A program made the translations under genes and the position numbers. The notes under the pieces are model-generated. The model had not been told where the DNA came from. It saw only the letters and a list, made by a program, of their open reading frames with translations, and searched no databases. 64,000 bases of DNA, taken from positions 5,917,074 through 5,981,073 of the forward strand of contig NZ_CP041186.1 in NCBI RefSeq assembly GCF_006517175.1, in the 5' to 3' direction. Source of the stretch: Persicimonas caeni (GTDB taxonomy: Bacteria; Myxococcota_A; Bradymonadia; Bradymonadales; Bradymonadaceae). Positions 26,624 through 35,175 of this stretch are shown here, in pieces; position 1 is the first letter of the stretch; the number at the start of each line of letters is the position of its first letter.

Positions 26624-27490
26624 TTACAGCGACGGACGCGGGCGCTCCGAAGACTGCCGGGGCGGAAGCGCCGGGCGCGACGACTCGCGTCGACCGGAGG
26701 TTTGCCCCTCGATCGTGGGCACCTCGCCGGTTTCCAGCAGGCGCTTGAAGCGTCGCAGGTCCTCTTTGACGATCTGGTCGCTGATGCCATGCAGGAAGTT
26801 GGCGATCGTCTTGCCGACTTTGCCCGCCGGCGGGTAGTACACGATGTGGGCGTGGATCTCGGTGCCCTCGGCGTTGGGGCGCGACTTGAACTCGATCATC
26901 CCCTCGTTGTGGATCTCCGAGCCCTTGACCGAGCGCCACACGATCATCTCGTTCTCTTGTTCCTCGATGATCTCGGAGTCCCACTCGACGGTGATGTTGG
27001 TCTTGGGTGCTCGCGCCTTCCAATGCCAGTGCTTGTCGTCGATACGCCGCACCGACTCGACATGGCGCATGCAGCGCGACAGGTTGCTCAGATCCTTCCA
27101 CTTCGCGTAGACCTCCTCGACGGGCTTGTCGATGGTGATCGTCGCGCGCACCTGAGTAGACTGAGAGGCGCCGGTGTTGAGCAGCTTCTGCTTGAGGTTA
27201 TGACCATCGAGCAGCTGGTTTTGTTTGAGCCCCTGGTAGACGAGCCCGCTTCCGACGCCTGCGGCGAGCAGGCCGAACATCGAGCGCCAGTGCTTGATCC
27301 CCCACAACGCCAGGACGCCGCCGCCGACGAGCATCGCCGGGTTGTCGATCTGGTCGATGCCCTCGCGCTCGGGGCGCTGCGAGTAGCTCGATAGGTTGTC
27401 GCGTTGGACCTCGAGTTCGCGCCGATGCGCCCGCGATCGAGGGCGCAAGTTGCTCGCGGGGGTCTCACGTCCGTGTGTTCGCTCAGACAT
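26624..27490 (-). CDS. SRPBCC (cyclase/dehydrase-like) protein with membrane segment
   Basis: A 288-aa protein. Residues 1-45 are hydrophilic and Arg-rich; about 50-90 contain a hydrophobic stretch (NPAMLVGGGVLALWGIKHWR, then FGLLAAGVGSGLVYQG) likely to form one or two membrane segments. From about 110 to 255 is an SRPBCC/START-like domain typical of polyketide cyclase/dehydrase relatives (VRATITIDKPVEEVYAKWKD; ITVEWDSEIIEEQENEMIVW). The tail is Pro/Arg/Ser-rich. The SRPBCC fold binds hydrophobic ligands; the ligand here is unknown. AGGAG precedes the ATG at 27490. It is the first gene of a pair with the zinc dehydrogenase. Confidence 0.85.
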   Translation of the reverse strand: MSERTHGRETPASNLRPRSRAHRRELEVQRDNLSSYSQRPEREGIDQIDNPAMLVGGGVLALWGIKHWRSMFGLLAAGVGSGLVYQGLKQNQLLDGHNLKQKLLNTGASQSTQVRATITIDKPVEEVYAKWKDLSNLSRCMRHVESVRRIDDKHWHWKARAPKTNITVEWDSEIIEEQENEMIVWRSVKGSEIHNEGMIEFKSRPNAEGTEIHAHIVYYPPAGKVGKTIANFLHGISDQIVKEDLRRFKRLLETGEVPTIEGQTSGRRESSRPALPPRQSSERPRPSL

Positions 27491-27681
27491 ATCTTCTCCT
27501 CGTTAAGCTAATTCGTGAGTGAATCTCGCAGGCGGGTAAGGTCCGCATAGAGCTGGTCATGCGAGGCAATCTAGCACGCAATGCCGTCGCCTCCTGTCCA
27601 AGCAACGGGTGCAGGCAGCAGGAGACGAGGATTGCGCCAACATGGTCAAACGACGTTACGAATCATGCGCACCTGACTGGC

Positions 27682-27735
27682 CAAGTGAAGCTAGATAAGT
27701 GAAGCCAGACCAGTAAAGCCAGACAGGTAAAGGCG
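27682..27735. repeat. Short degenerate tandem repeat
   Basis: About four imperfect copies of a 15-16 bp unit of the type AAGTGAAGCCAGAC lie just downstream of the acidic lipoprotein gene. No hairpin or T tract is obvious. The rest of the gap 27491-27742 shows no gene. Confidence 0.6.
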
Positions 27736-27742
27736 GATAGCC

Positions 27743-28201
27743 CTAGACCGTCTTGGGCTCGGCCGTCTCGATGAAGTCGGGAGGGTTGTCACCGCCGCTT
27801 CCCCTAATGGGCATGCGCCAGTTGTCCTCGTCCTGCTCTTCATCGGTCTCCTGGGGCGCCTCGTCGCCCTCTCGCCCCTCGGTCGGCCCGTGCTGCTCGA
27901 GTTCTTCGTTGGCGTCGTCCTCGCCCAGGTCTTCCTGGGGCTCGGGCGACTGCATGTCGTCGCGCATCTGCTCGGGCTGCTCGACCGGCCCCGGAGTGGC
28001 TTCTTTGGCTTCGTCGGGCGCCGGCGCCTCGATGGGCCCGCCGCCGATTCGCTCGCGGTCCTGCTCGTCGACTGTGGTCTCCTCGACCTCTTGGCCGCCA
28101 CGCTCCTGAGCCCGCACCTTTTTGTTGCACGCCGTACCCAACGCCAATCCCAGCATGGCCACCAGGGCCAGCAGGATACGACTGCTCGTCCGTTCCACCA
28201 T
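27743..28201 (-). CDS. Acidic lipoprotein of unknown function
   Basis: A 152-aa protein. The ATG at 28201 follows GGAGGAG and starts a lipoprotein signal (MVERTSSRILLALVAMLG) with the lipobox ending LGTAC at about residue 25. The mature part is low-complexity and strongly acidic, rich in Glu, Asp, Pro and Gln, with no recognisable domain. It is probably a natively disordered periplasmic or surface tether. The upstream in-frame region to 28285 lacks a better start. It is divergent from the peptide-binding lipoprotein gene across a 273-bp region with no other gene. Confidence 0.62.
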   Translation of the reverse strand: MVERTSSRILLALVAMLGLALGTACNKKVRAQERGGQEVEETTVDEQDRERIGGGPIEAPAPDEAKEATPGPVEQPEQMRDDMQSPEPQEDLGEDDANEELEQHGPTEGREGDEAPQETDEEQDEDNWRMPIRGSGGDNPPDFIETAEPKTV

Positions 28202-28474
28202 GTGTTGCTCCTCCCGGGCCCGCCTCGCGCCGGACGGCGCGTCTGTGTGGGTCTCCCTTTGGGCCCCGCATAAGTCCCCGATCACTCCCCATTAAACCTT
28301 GTCACGACGGCGAGGACGCCAATCGGGGGCGGGCAGGACCGCGGGAACAGATCCGTGGCTCCTCCTGTTTTGTTCGACGAACTTGCGTGTCCGTGGTACC
28401 TCCCAAGTAGGGAAACAAGTACCGGGAAGTCCGTGCCGGGAAACTGGTGCACTCACCTCGAAGTTGTGCTGCAC

Positions 28475-30061
28475 ATGGCTGCATTGAGACGTCACACATC
28501 TGCCGCTCGGGTCACCCTCGCGGCCACCTTATTGGCCGCAGTTGCGTTGACCGGCGCGACCGGCTGCGACGACGAGCGCGCCCCCGACGACGCCTTCGTG
28601 GTGCTCCTCGATTCCTCCCCCAAAGGGCTCGACCCGCGTTTTGCCACCAGCGACGCCAGCGCCAAGCTCGTGGGCCTTCTGCACGGCGGTCTCGTCTCGG
28701 TCGACACCCAATCGGGCGAGCCGCAACTCGAGCTCGCCGAGTCTATCGAGCAGACCTCGCCGACGCGCTACGAAGTGACCCTTCGCGACGACATCTATTT
28801 TCACGACGGCGAGCCGGTCACCACCGCCGACGTCGAGTACACGCTCATGGAGTTGGGAAGCGAGCTGGTCAACAGCCCGTATGCGGGCACCTCACGGCGC
28901 ATCAAAGAGCTCGAGGTGCTCGACGAGCGCCGGTTGGTCATCACGCTCGAAGAGCCTTACGCGCCGTTCATGAACGATCTGGCCATGGGGGTCGTCCCCG
29001 AGCATATCTGCGCGGGCCACGAGGAGTGTCCCGGCAAGCCCATCGGGGCTGGGCCGTTCGAGTTCGTCAAGCAGGAGGCCGACGAGCTGTTCGTCTTCAA
29101 GGGCTTCGACAAGTACTTCGACGGCAAACCGCCCATCGACAAGCTCGTCTTCAAGGTCGTCGAGGACGACAACACCCGCATGCTCGGCCTGATGGGCAAA
29201 TCCGCCGACCTGGTGCAGAACGCCGTCGCCCCGCTGATGCTGCCGGTCGTGCGCGAGTCCGACCGCCTCGTCGTCGAGTCGGCCCCCTCGTTCAAGTACA
29301 CCTACATCGGCTTCAACCTCGAGCACCCCATCCTGCAGAACAACAAGGTGCGCCAGGCCATCGCCCACGGCATCGACCGCAAGGCGATCATCAAATACAA
29401 GTTCAAGGGCCACGCCCGCCTGTCGACCGGCATGCTCGCCCCCAATCACTGGGCGTACGAGCCCGACGTGGCCACCTACGACTACGACGTCGAGAAGGCT
29501 AAGCAACTCCTGGACGAGGCGGGCTATCCCGACCCGGACGGCGACGGCCCCAAGGCGCGCTTCGAGCTCGAGTTCAAGGTCTCGGCCAACAAGTTTCGCC
29601 AGTCGCTCGCCCAGCTCGTCGCCCACCAACTCGAGCGCGTCGGCATCGACGTGACCGTGCGCTCCTACGAGTGGGGCACGTTCTTCCACGACGTCAAGAG
29701 CCGCAACTTCGCCATGACCACGCTGCAGTGGCCGTCCGTGCTCGACCCGAGCCTGTATACCTGGATCTTCCACTCCAAGAATATCCCGTCGGCCGAGAAC
29801 CGCTCGGCAGGCGCCAACCGCGGCGCCTACCGCAACGAGCGGATCGACGAGCTACTCGAGAAGGGCCAGCGCGAGACCGACGTCGACAAGCGAAAGCAGA
29901 TCTACAGCGAGGTCCAACAGATCCTCGCCCGCGAGTTGCCCTACATTTCCTTGTGGCACGAGGATAACATCGCGATCATGGCCAACGACGTCGAAGACTA
30001 CTACATGACACCCAACGCCCGCTTCGAAGGCCTGAAACAAACCCGCACCAAAGAAGAGTAG
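28475..30061 (+). CDS. ABC transporter substrate-binding lipoprotein, oligopeptide family 5
   Basis: A 528-aa solute-binding protein of the DppA/OppA (SBP_bac_5) family, which captures peptides or similar ligands outside the inner membrane for an ABC importer. The signal and lipobox are TLLAAVALTGATGC. Family landmarks are SSPKGLDPRFATSDAS, DDIYFHDGEPVTTADVEYTL, GAGPFEFV, NNKVRQAIAHGIDRKAIIKY and DPSLYTWIFHSKN. The ATG at 28475 is preferred because it begins the signal peptide; the ribosome-binding site is weak. No permease or ATPase genes are adjacent. The next gene, a TlpA-like thioredoxin, is 115 bp downstream beyond a palindromic repeat. Confidence 0.9.
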   Translation: MAALRRHTSAARVTLAATLLAAVALTGATGCDDERAPDDAFVVLLDSSPKGLDPRFATSDASAKLVGLLHGGLVSVDTQSGEPQLELAESIEQTSPTRYEVTLRDDIYFHDGEPVTTADVEYTLMELGSELVNSPYAGTSRRIKELEVLDERRLVITLEEPYAPFMNDLAMGVVPEHICAGHEECPGKPIGAGPFEFVKQEADELFVFKGFDKYFDGKPPIDKLVFKVVEDDNTRMLGLMGKSADLVQNAVAPLMLPVVRESDRLVVESAPSFKYTYIGFNLEHPILQNNKVRQAIAHGIDRKAIIKYKFKGHARLSTGMLAPNHWAYEPDVATYDYDVEKAKQLLDEAGYPDPDGDGPKARFELEFKVSANKFRQSLAQLVAHQLERVGIDVTVRSYEWGTFFHDVKSRNFAMTTLQWPSVLDPSLYTWIFHSKNIPSAENRSAGANRGAYRNERIDELLEKGQRETDVDKRKQIYSEVQQILARELPYISLWHEDNIAIMANDVEDYYMTPNARFEGLKQTRTKEE

Positions 30062-30087
30062 CGAAGGCGACACAACTCGCAGTGACT

Positions 30088-30151
30088 GCGGAGCGGGGGG
30101 CTTGCCCCCAGCGGAGCCAGCGCCCGTGCAACCCCAAGGCTCGCCTTGGGG
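30088..30151 (+). repeat. Dispersed palindromic element, copy A
   Basis: Begins GCGGAGCGG, contains the hairpin GGGGGCTTGCCCCC, then GCGCCCGTGCA and the hairpin CCCCAAGGC-TC-GCCTTGGGG. The same order of blocks is found on the opposite strand at 59517-59594. It lies between two co-directional genes and may attenuate or terminate transcription between them. Confidence 0.8.
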
Positions 30152-30176
30152 CCTGGCGTCCGAAGGACCCAGAGAT

Positions 30177-30728
30177 ATGAACGATAAAACCAAAAACCTG
30201 ATCATTGGCTTCGTCCTGCTCAACCTCGTCATCTTCGGCGTCGTGCTCTACTTCCAGCGCGCCGAGCGCTCGAAGGCGGTAGGCGGCGAGGCGCCGGGCT
30301 TCACGCTGCCGGTGGTGAGCTCCAACGAGATGGTCTCCCTCGAGCAATATCGCGGCAAGGTCGTGTTGCTCGACTTCTGGGCGACCTGGTGCCCGCCGTG
30401 TCGCGAGCAGATGCCGGCGGTGCAGAGCCTGGCCGAAGACGAGTCGCTCTCCCAAGACGTCCAGATCTTGTCGGTCAACACCGACGAGCGCGGCGCCGGG
30501 CGGGTTCCCAAGGTCAAAGCCTACCTCGACGACAATGGCTACACCTTCACCACCGTGCTCGACGACGGACGCGCCTCGAGCGCCTACCGGGTGTCGAGCA
30601 TCCCCACCCTCGTCGTCATCCAACCCGACGGCGAGCTGCTCCACCAGCAAACGGGCGTGCACAGCGAGAAGGAGTTGCGCGAGCTGATCGCCGAGGCGAA
30701 AGAGGCGGGCCGGACGCCCGCCCAGTAG
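30177..30728 (+). CDS. TlpA/ResA-like membrane-anchored thioredoxin
   Basis: A 183-aa protein with an N-terminal membrane anchor (LIIGFVLLNLVIFGVVLYF, residues 8-26) and a periplasmic thioredoxin-like domain. The redox motif WCPPC has Cys72 and Cys75, preceded by VVLLDFWAT, and the cis-Pro loop is SSIPTLVVI. Such proteins reduce specific periplasmic disulfides or keep haem-binding cysteines reduced. The partner here is unknown; a di-haem protein gene lies about 3 kb away. The ATG at 30177 has only a weak GGA-type site. The gene ends 4 bp before the stop of the convergent membrane-protein gene. Confidence 0.88.
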   Translation: MNDKTKNLIIGFVLLNLVIFGVVLYFQRAERSKAVGGEAPGFTLPVVSSNEMVSLEQYRGKVVLLDFWATWCPPCREQMPAVQSLAEDESLSQDVQILSVNTDERGAGRVPKVKAYLDDNGYTFTTVLDDGRASSAYRVSSIPTLVVIQPDGELLHQQTGVHSEKELRELIAEAKEAGRTPAQ

Positions 30729-30732
30729 TTGT

Positions 30733-31161
30733 TTACGACTTCGAGTCGCTCTGCAATTGGCGGCTCTTCGAGCCCAGCACCAACATGGTCAAGACGCCGG
30801 TGACGAGCAGTCCTGCGGCCACCACCGGGTGGTGCATGACCAGGTACGGCATCAGCATGGCGCTCAACAGCAGGCCGCCGAAGACGACCTGCAGGTTGCG
30901 GGTCAGGCGGCTGTGGCCGTGGTGGTTGACCCAGCGCATCTTGAGCGACAGCGCGGACAGCCCCATCGCGGCGATCCACATAGCGATGACCGCGGCGACC
31001 GAGGTGATCGTCGCGTTGACCCAGGCGGCGCTACTCAGCGTCAGAGGGGCCTGGGCATAGGCGGGCACGGCCACAAAGCTGACGAGGGCGGTGACGACGA
31101 GCGAGATTGTCCACTTCGGGTGTGAATTAGATTGCTGAGACCTTCCAGCTTGCAGACGCAT
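30733..31161 (-). CDS. Small integral membrane protein of unknown function
   Basis: A 142-aa protein. GAGG precedes the ATG at 31161. The N-terminus has a probable signal (ISLVVTALVSFVAVPAYAQA), then three hydrophobic segments near residues 46-70, 86-108 and 110-130. A positively charged loop (RWVNHHGHSRLTRN) lies between the first and second. The signal-plus-helices layout recalls small pilin-like or TrbC-like membrane proteins, but I see no specific similarity. It is convergent with the TlpA-like gene. Confidence 0.65.
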   Translation of the reverse strand: MRLQAGRSQQSNSHPKWTISLVVTALVSFVAVPAYAQAPLTLSSAAWVNATITSVAAVIAMWIAAMGLSALSLKMRWVNHHGHSRLTRNLQVVFGGLLLSAMLMPYLVMHHPVVAAGLLVTGVLTMLVLGSKSRQLQSDSKS

Positions 31162-31360
31162 CGTGTTCCTCGCATCGTTCCGCACCGAACCTCGACCGGT
31201 CGAGCGACCGCTCGATTTCAAATGTCGTCGCCGAGTTGGGCGGTTCAACGGCGACGGCGTTCGATGCAGTAGGTTTGCAAGGGGTGTGCCAGGCGGGTGG
31301 ATGGCGACCGTGATCGGCGCTGGCGTGTCCTGAGCCGGGTGGGCGACTCCAACGTGCCAA

Positions 31361-31398
31361 AAGAAAACGCGCGCCATGACAAGAAGATCATAGCGCGC
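31361..31398 (-). terminator. Intrinsic terminator of the RCC1/di-haem operon
   Basis: Arms GCGCGCCATGA (31369-31379) and TCATAGCGCGC (31388-31398) pair with one G-T mismatch around an 8-base loop. On the minus strand the stem is followed by GTTTTCTTTT. It lies 35 bp past the stop codon of the di-haem gene. Confidence 0.75.
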
Positions 31399-31433
31399 GG
31401 CGTTCGGTGGAGTAATCGTTTACCGACCGCGAC

Positions 31434-32921
31434 TCAAAGTGACCTCAAAAACGCGAGTAGATCTTGGAGGTCATCGCTTTCGAGAGTTTCGACGTAGCGC
31501 CGTGAGGCCTCAGCCTCGCCGCCGTGCCACAAAATGGCCTCGTGGAGCGTGGCGGCACGTCCGTCGTGCAGGTACCGTGCAGTCGGGTCGAGTTCTTCGA
31601 CCAGTCCCAGCCCCCACAGCGGCGGCGTACGCCATTCGCTTCCGGAGGCATCGCCCTCACCGACCGGATCGGCCAGGGCCGGGCCCATATCGTGCAGAAG
31701 CAAATCGGTGAACGCGTAAAATGTCTGCTGCGACAACAGCGGCATCTCGGGGAGCTCGGGGGTGGTGAGCTTAGGTCGATGACATGTCGCGCAGCCCGCC
31801 TGCTCGAAATGCCGGGCACCGTTTTCGAGCCGCTCGCGGGCGACCTCGCGCCGTGCTGCCGGCACTCCGAGGTAGCGCTGGTACTCGACCAATGCCGCCA
31901 TACCTTCCTCGTCGACCTCGGGGGCGCCGCCGCTTTCCGCGGCAAGGCACGCCTGCTGGGCACCGGTGCAACTCTCCTCGGGAAAGTCCGGGGTGGTGAT
32001 GCCGATATCCTGCGAGAATGCCATGGCGCTCTGGGCTCGCAGCGACGGTTGCAGGGCCTTCCAGCCAAATCGGCCGATTTGGCCATCTTCGAGCCGATGA
32101 ACCCGACCCGAAATGCCGTCTCCGTCGCTATCGTCGGGGTCGGCGGCCTCCAAGATCACCTCGTCGGCGACCAGATCGAGCAGGCCGAGGCCGACCAGGT
32201 GAGGCGAGGCTCGGCCTACCGCGTGCGTGTCGGGGTGCAACGCCCCGTACGCCTCGTCGACCTCGACGTCGAAGCGCGGCGAGACGCGGTCGCCGTCAGC
32301 AACGTCGCTCCAACGCGCCACGCCCTCGGCGGGCACGCCCGCCACGGCGCGTGGCTGGAACTGCGCGCCCAGCACCGGGTCCGCCAACGCCGGAGCAGCC
32401 AGTGCTCCCGCGTCTCCCGTTCCAGCCGCGGCGGGACGCACCAGGCGAAGCAGCAGGCCGGGATGGACCGCGCCATCGGCGCCGAGCGTCGGCGGTCGCC
32501 CGGTCGACGGATGACACCCCACGCAGGAGACCTCGTTGAACAGCGGTCCAAGCCCGTCGATGACCGGACGCCCGCTCGGGGCGACCTCCCAGTCGGCGGT
32601 GAACAGCTCGCGTCCCTGCGAGAAGCGCTGGATCCGCTCGAGCGGCACGGCCTCGGCCAACTCGAGGAACCGCCAATTCGACGCGTCGGTGGTCAACGCA
32701 CCGCCGGTTTCCTCCGGCGGGGGAAGCAAGTGGTCGACCGGGGGGAGTGCCTCGCTCGTATCCTCCCGGAAGCCGACGTCTGGGGACGACCCGTCAGCGA
32801 CAGACGTGTCCTCCCAGACGTCGGCGCTCGCAGCCGGGGAGGGCGGGCCTTCCGTACACCCCGCCCCCGACGCCGCCAAGCACGCTAACAGAACAACATG
32901 AATGGGGCGGTGCTGCTTCAT
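31434..32921 (-). CDS. Di-haem oxidoreductase-like lipoprotein (DHOR, DUF1111)
   Basis: A 495-aa lipoprotein: signal and lipobox ACLAASGAGC (Cys22), an acidic linker, then a di-haem cytochrome domain. Two CXXCH haem-binding motifs are seen: Cys133-Cys136-His137 (CVGCH) and Cys377-Cys380-His381 (CATCH). The arrangement and the C-terminal landmark RTPPLWGLGLVEELDPTARY with YLHDGRAATLHEAILWH match the DHOR/DUF1111 family, distant relatives of MauG and cytochrome c peroxidase. Its ATG overlaps the stop of the RCC1 gene (ATGA), so translation is coupled. The operon promoter has Fur-like palindromes; DUF1111 proteins are often found in iron-regulated loci (recalled). The redox substrate is unknown. 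Confidence 0.87.
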   Translation of the reverse strand: MKQHRPIHVVLLACLAASGAGCTEGPPSPAASADVWEDTSVADGSSPDVGFREDTSEALPPVDHLLPPPEETGGALTTDASNWRFLELAEAVPLERIQRFSQGRELFTADWEVAPSGRPVIDGLGPLFNEVSCVGCHPSTGRPPTLGADGAVHPGLLLRLVRPAAAGTGDAGALAAPALADPVLGAQFQPRAVAGVPAEGVARWSDVADGDRVSPRFDVEVDEAYGALHPDTHAVGRASPHLVGLGLLDLVADEVILEAADPDDSDGDGISGRVHRLEDGQIGRFGWKALQPSLRAQSAMAFSQDIGITTPDFPEESCTGAQQACLAAESGGAPEVDEEGMAALVEYQRYLGVPAARREVARERLENGARHFEQAGCATCHRPKLTTPELPEMPLLSQQTFYAFTDLLLHDMGPALADPVGEGDASGSEWRTPPLWGLGLVEELDPTARYLHDGRAATLHEAILWHGGEAEASRRYVETLESDDLQDLLAFLRSL

Positions 32922-34987
32922 TCGGCGAACTCCACGAGCACGGGGATCCGGTAACTCCACGCGTTGATTGCACTCTCGCCGGCACCCAGTGAGCCCTCGA
33001 AGCTCCAGCCCCAGGCGAAGATGCGTCCGTCGCCACGCAGGCCGACGGCGTGCAACGCCCCCACGCTCACGTCGACCAAACCCTCCAAGCCGAAGACCGG
33101 CTGATCCGGGGCGGCGAGGTCCTCTTCCTCGGGCACGCCGAGGTTGCCGAACCCGTTCTGGCCCCAGCCGTAAGCGCGCGCATCGTCACCATAGACGAAG
33201 CTCTGGTTGGCGCCGGCGAGTAAGCCGGTCACAGGCATCCCCGGAGTGAGCTCGACCGGCTCGAGAACGTCGCTTTCGAATCCGCCGATGCCCTCGGGGC
33301 CGACCTGCAGCGAGCGGTTCAGGCCCCAGCCCCACAACTCGCCGGTCTGGGTGAGCGCGAGCGCGTGGTCTTTGCCCGCAGCGATCTCGATGACATTCGT
33401 CAACCCGGTGATCTGCGCCGGCTGCGGGTGCGGATCGCGGTCGGAGGTACCCATTCCTAGGTTGCCGTCACCGTTGTCGCCCCAAGCGTACACGTCTCCT
33501 GTTGCTGTCAGCGCATACGACGCCGATGAACCAGCGGCCAAGCCAATCACGTCGGACAGCGAGGTGATCTCGATCGGCCCGTCGGCGCTATCGGTATTGC
33601 CGTTGCCCAATTGGCCGTCATCGTTCTCGCCACACGCGAACACCGTTCCCTGCGCGGTCAAGAAGAGCGTGTGGTCGTAGCCGCGGGCGATGGCGACCAC
33701 CGGCTCCGTCAAGGTGACCTTCTCGGGGGCGTGCCGATGGGTCTCGTCGAGCACTTCGTCGGTGGCGTCGCCCACACATAGCTGACCTTCGGCGTTGTCA
33801 CCCCAGGCGTAGACTTCGCCGGCGGCGTTCAGCGCAAACGAGCTGTTCTGCGTGAAGGCGATCGAGACGACGTCACCCGGCACGTCGACCAGGTGAGCGA
33901 CCACGGGATGGTCCGGGTCGGTGTCGCCGAGCGAGGAGGTGAAGCCTAGGCCGACTTGACCTCGGTTGTTGCGGCCCCATGCGTACACTTCGCCGTCGAT
34001 GACCGCGCCGCTGTGGGCGCCCCCGGCAGCTACCAGGCTTCCGAAGTAGAGCGAGTGCGTGTGCTCGACTTCGTTGCCGGCCTCGTCGGACGCTTTGAGG
34101 GTCAGCGTGTTCTCGCCGGGCGCAAGCTCGACGCGCGCTGCGAAGCGGCCGTCGTCGTCCAACGTCGCCGCAACGGTGTCGTCACCCACGGTGACCTCGA
34201 CCGACGCCACACCCAGGTTATCGACGGCTACGCCGTGTACGACCACCTGGCGGTTGCGCACCGAGCGTCCATCGTGCGGCGCCAAGTCGGCGAGGGTGGG
34301 CGCCTCGGTGTCTTCGTCACGCGTCACCAACAGGCTCGCCTGGCCGAACTCGCCGTTTTCGGCGACGACCTCGACCACGATGTCATTGGTGCCGACCTCG
34401 AGGGGAACCTGCGCGCTCACTTCATAGCCGCCGTCGGTTGCCGAGAGCGTCGCGCCCTCGACCGGATTGTCGTTGACGGTCACCGCGTGCTCGGCCAGCG
34501 CTCCGTCGAAGTCGACGGCCGCCGTGATGTCAATGCTCGGTGTGAAGACCACCGTCGAAGCAGGCTCGTCGATGGCGACGACCGGCGCGCTGGGTTCGTC
34601 GACGACGAAGACGACCTTAGCGGTCGACGAGGTCCCGTCGGATGCGAAGACGGTGATCTCGAGGGTGTTGGGGCCAACCTCGGCGTCGACCGTCTCCGTG
34701 AACGTATCGCCAGGCTGCAGGTCGACGGTCTTTTCGACCGGCGCGCCGCCGTTGAGGCTCCACGCCAGGCCGCTCGCCGGCGCGTCGGTGATGCGCACTT
34801 CAAACGCGACAGGGGAGGCGTCGACAATCTGTGCATCCGACGGCGACACGAACTCGACGCCCGGCGCGACGATCTCTTGTTGGTTGTTGACGCTCTCGTC
34901 GTTGGGCTCCTCATCTCCACACCCAACCGTCGCCACCGCGAACGCTGCGACGGCGCCGAGCGTGATCACTCTGTACTTCCAATACAT
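32918..34987 (-). CDS. RCC1-repeat beta-propeller lipoprotein
   Basis: A 689-aa lipoprotein: lipobox AVATVGC, an acidic tether, then about 320 residues of Ig-like beta-sandwich units (segments ending in LEITVFASDG, NDIVVEVVAENG and NTLTLKASDEAGNEV) and a C-terminal seven-bladed propeller. The blades show the RCC1 signature, for example YAWGRNNRGQVGLG, YAWGDNAEGQLCVG, FACGENDDGQLGNG, YAWGDNGDGNLGMG, YGWGQNGFGNLG and FAWGWSFEGSLGAG. Seven repeats are enough for one closed propeller. The ATG at 34987 follows AGAGGG; an upstream TTG at 35023 lies inside a palindrome and is rejected. It is coupled by a 4-bp overlap to the di-haem gene, suggesting a surface complex (inference). Confidence 0.85.
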   Translation of the reverse strand: MYWKYRVITLGAVAAFAVATVGCGDEEPNDESVNNQQEIVAPGVEFVSPSDAQIVDASPVAFEVRITDAPASGLAWSLNGGAPVEKTVDLQPGDTFTETVDAEVGPNTLEITVFASDGTSSTAKVVFVVDEPSAPVVAIDEPASTVVFTPSIDITAAVDFDGALAEHAVTVNDNPVEGATLSATDGGYEVSAQVPLEVGTNDIVVEVVAENGEFGQASLLVTRDEDTEAPTLADLAPHDGRSVRNRQVVVHGVAVDNLGVASVEVTVGDDTVAATLDDDGRFAARVELAPGENTLTLKASDEAGNEVEHTHSLYFGSLVAAGGAHSGAVIDGEVYAWGRNNRGQVGLGFTSSLGDTDPDHPVVAHLVDVPGDVVSIAFTQNSSFALNAAGEVYAWGDNAEGQLCVGDATDEVLDETHRHAPEKVTLTEPVVAIARGYDHTLFLTAQGTVFACGENDDGQLGNGNTDSADGPIEITSLSDVIGLAAGSSASYALTATGDVYAWGDNGDGNLGMGTSDRDPHPQPAQITGLTNVIEIAAGKDHALALTQTGELWGWGLNRSLQVGPEGIGGFESDVLEPVELTPGMPVTGLLAGANQSFVYGDDARAYGWGQNGFGNLGVPEEEDLAAPDQPVFGLEGLVDVSVGALHAVGLRGDGRIFAWGWSFEGSLGAGESAINAWSYRIPVLVEFAE

Positions 34988-35006
34988 CGTTCTGACCCTC
35001 TTGATA

Positions 35007-35023
35007 TTGAAAACCGTTTTCAA
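35007..35023 (-). promoter_or_regulatory. Fur-box-like palindrome upstream of the RCC1/di-haem operon
   Basis: TTGAAAACCGTTTTCAA is an odd-centred palindrome with 8-bp arms, 20 bp before the RCC1 start codon. A weaker relative, TGAAATTCGTTTTCA, is at 35072-35086. Both resemble Fur boxes of the TGAAAA-N-TTTTCA type. Together with the di-haem gene this suggests iron control of the operon (inference). Confidence 0.5.
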
Positions 35024-35108
35024 AACCAGACTGCAGGTCGGTAGATATATCGAGTTGGGAGAAGATGCAAATGAAATTCGTTTTCAATTGGGGCGCGGCG
35101 AGTTGCAC

Positions 35109-35141
35109 CAAAAAGAAACGCCGACGTAGGACACGCCGGCG
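35109..35141 (-). terminator. Intrinsic terminator downstream of the DUF1499 gene
   Basis: On the minus strand CGCCGGCGT and ACGTCGGCG pair around GTCCT and are followed by TTTCTTTTT. It ends transcription of the GspE-DUF1499 unit before the next operon promoter. Confidence 0.8.
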
Positions 35142-35175
35142 CAAATACTGAGACAAGTTGGAAGGCAAAGAGGGG

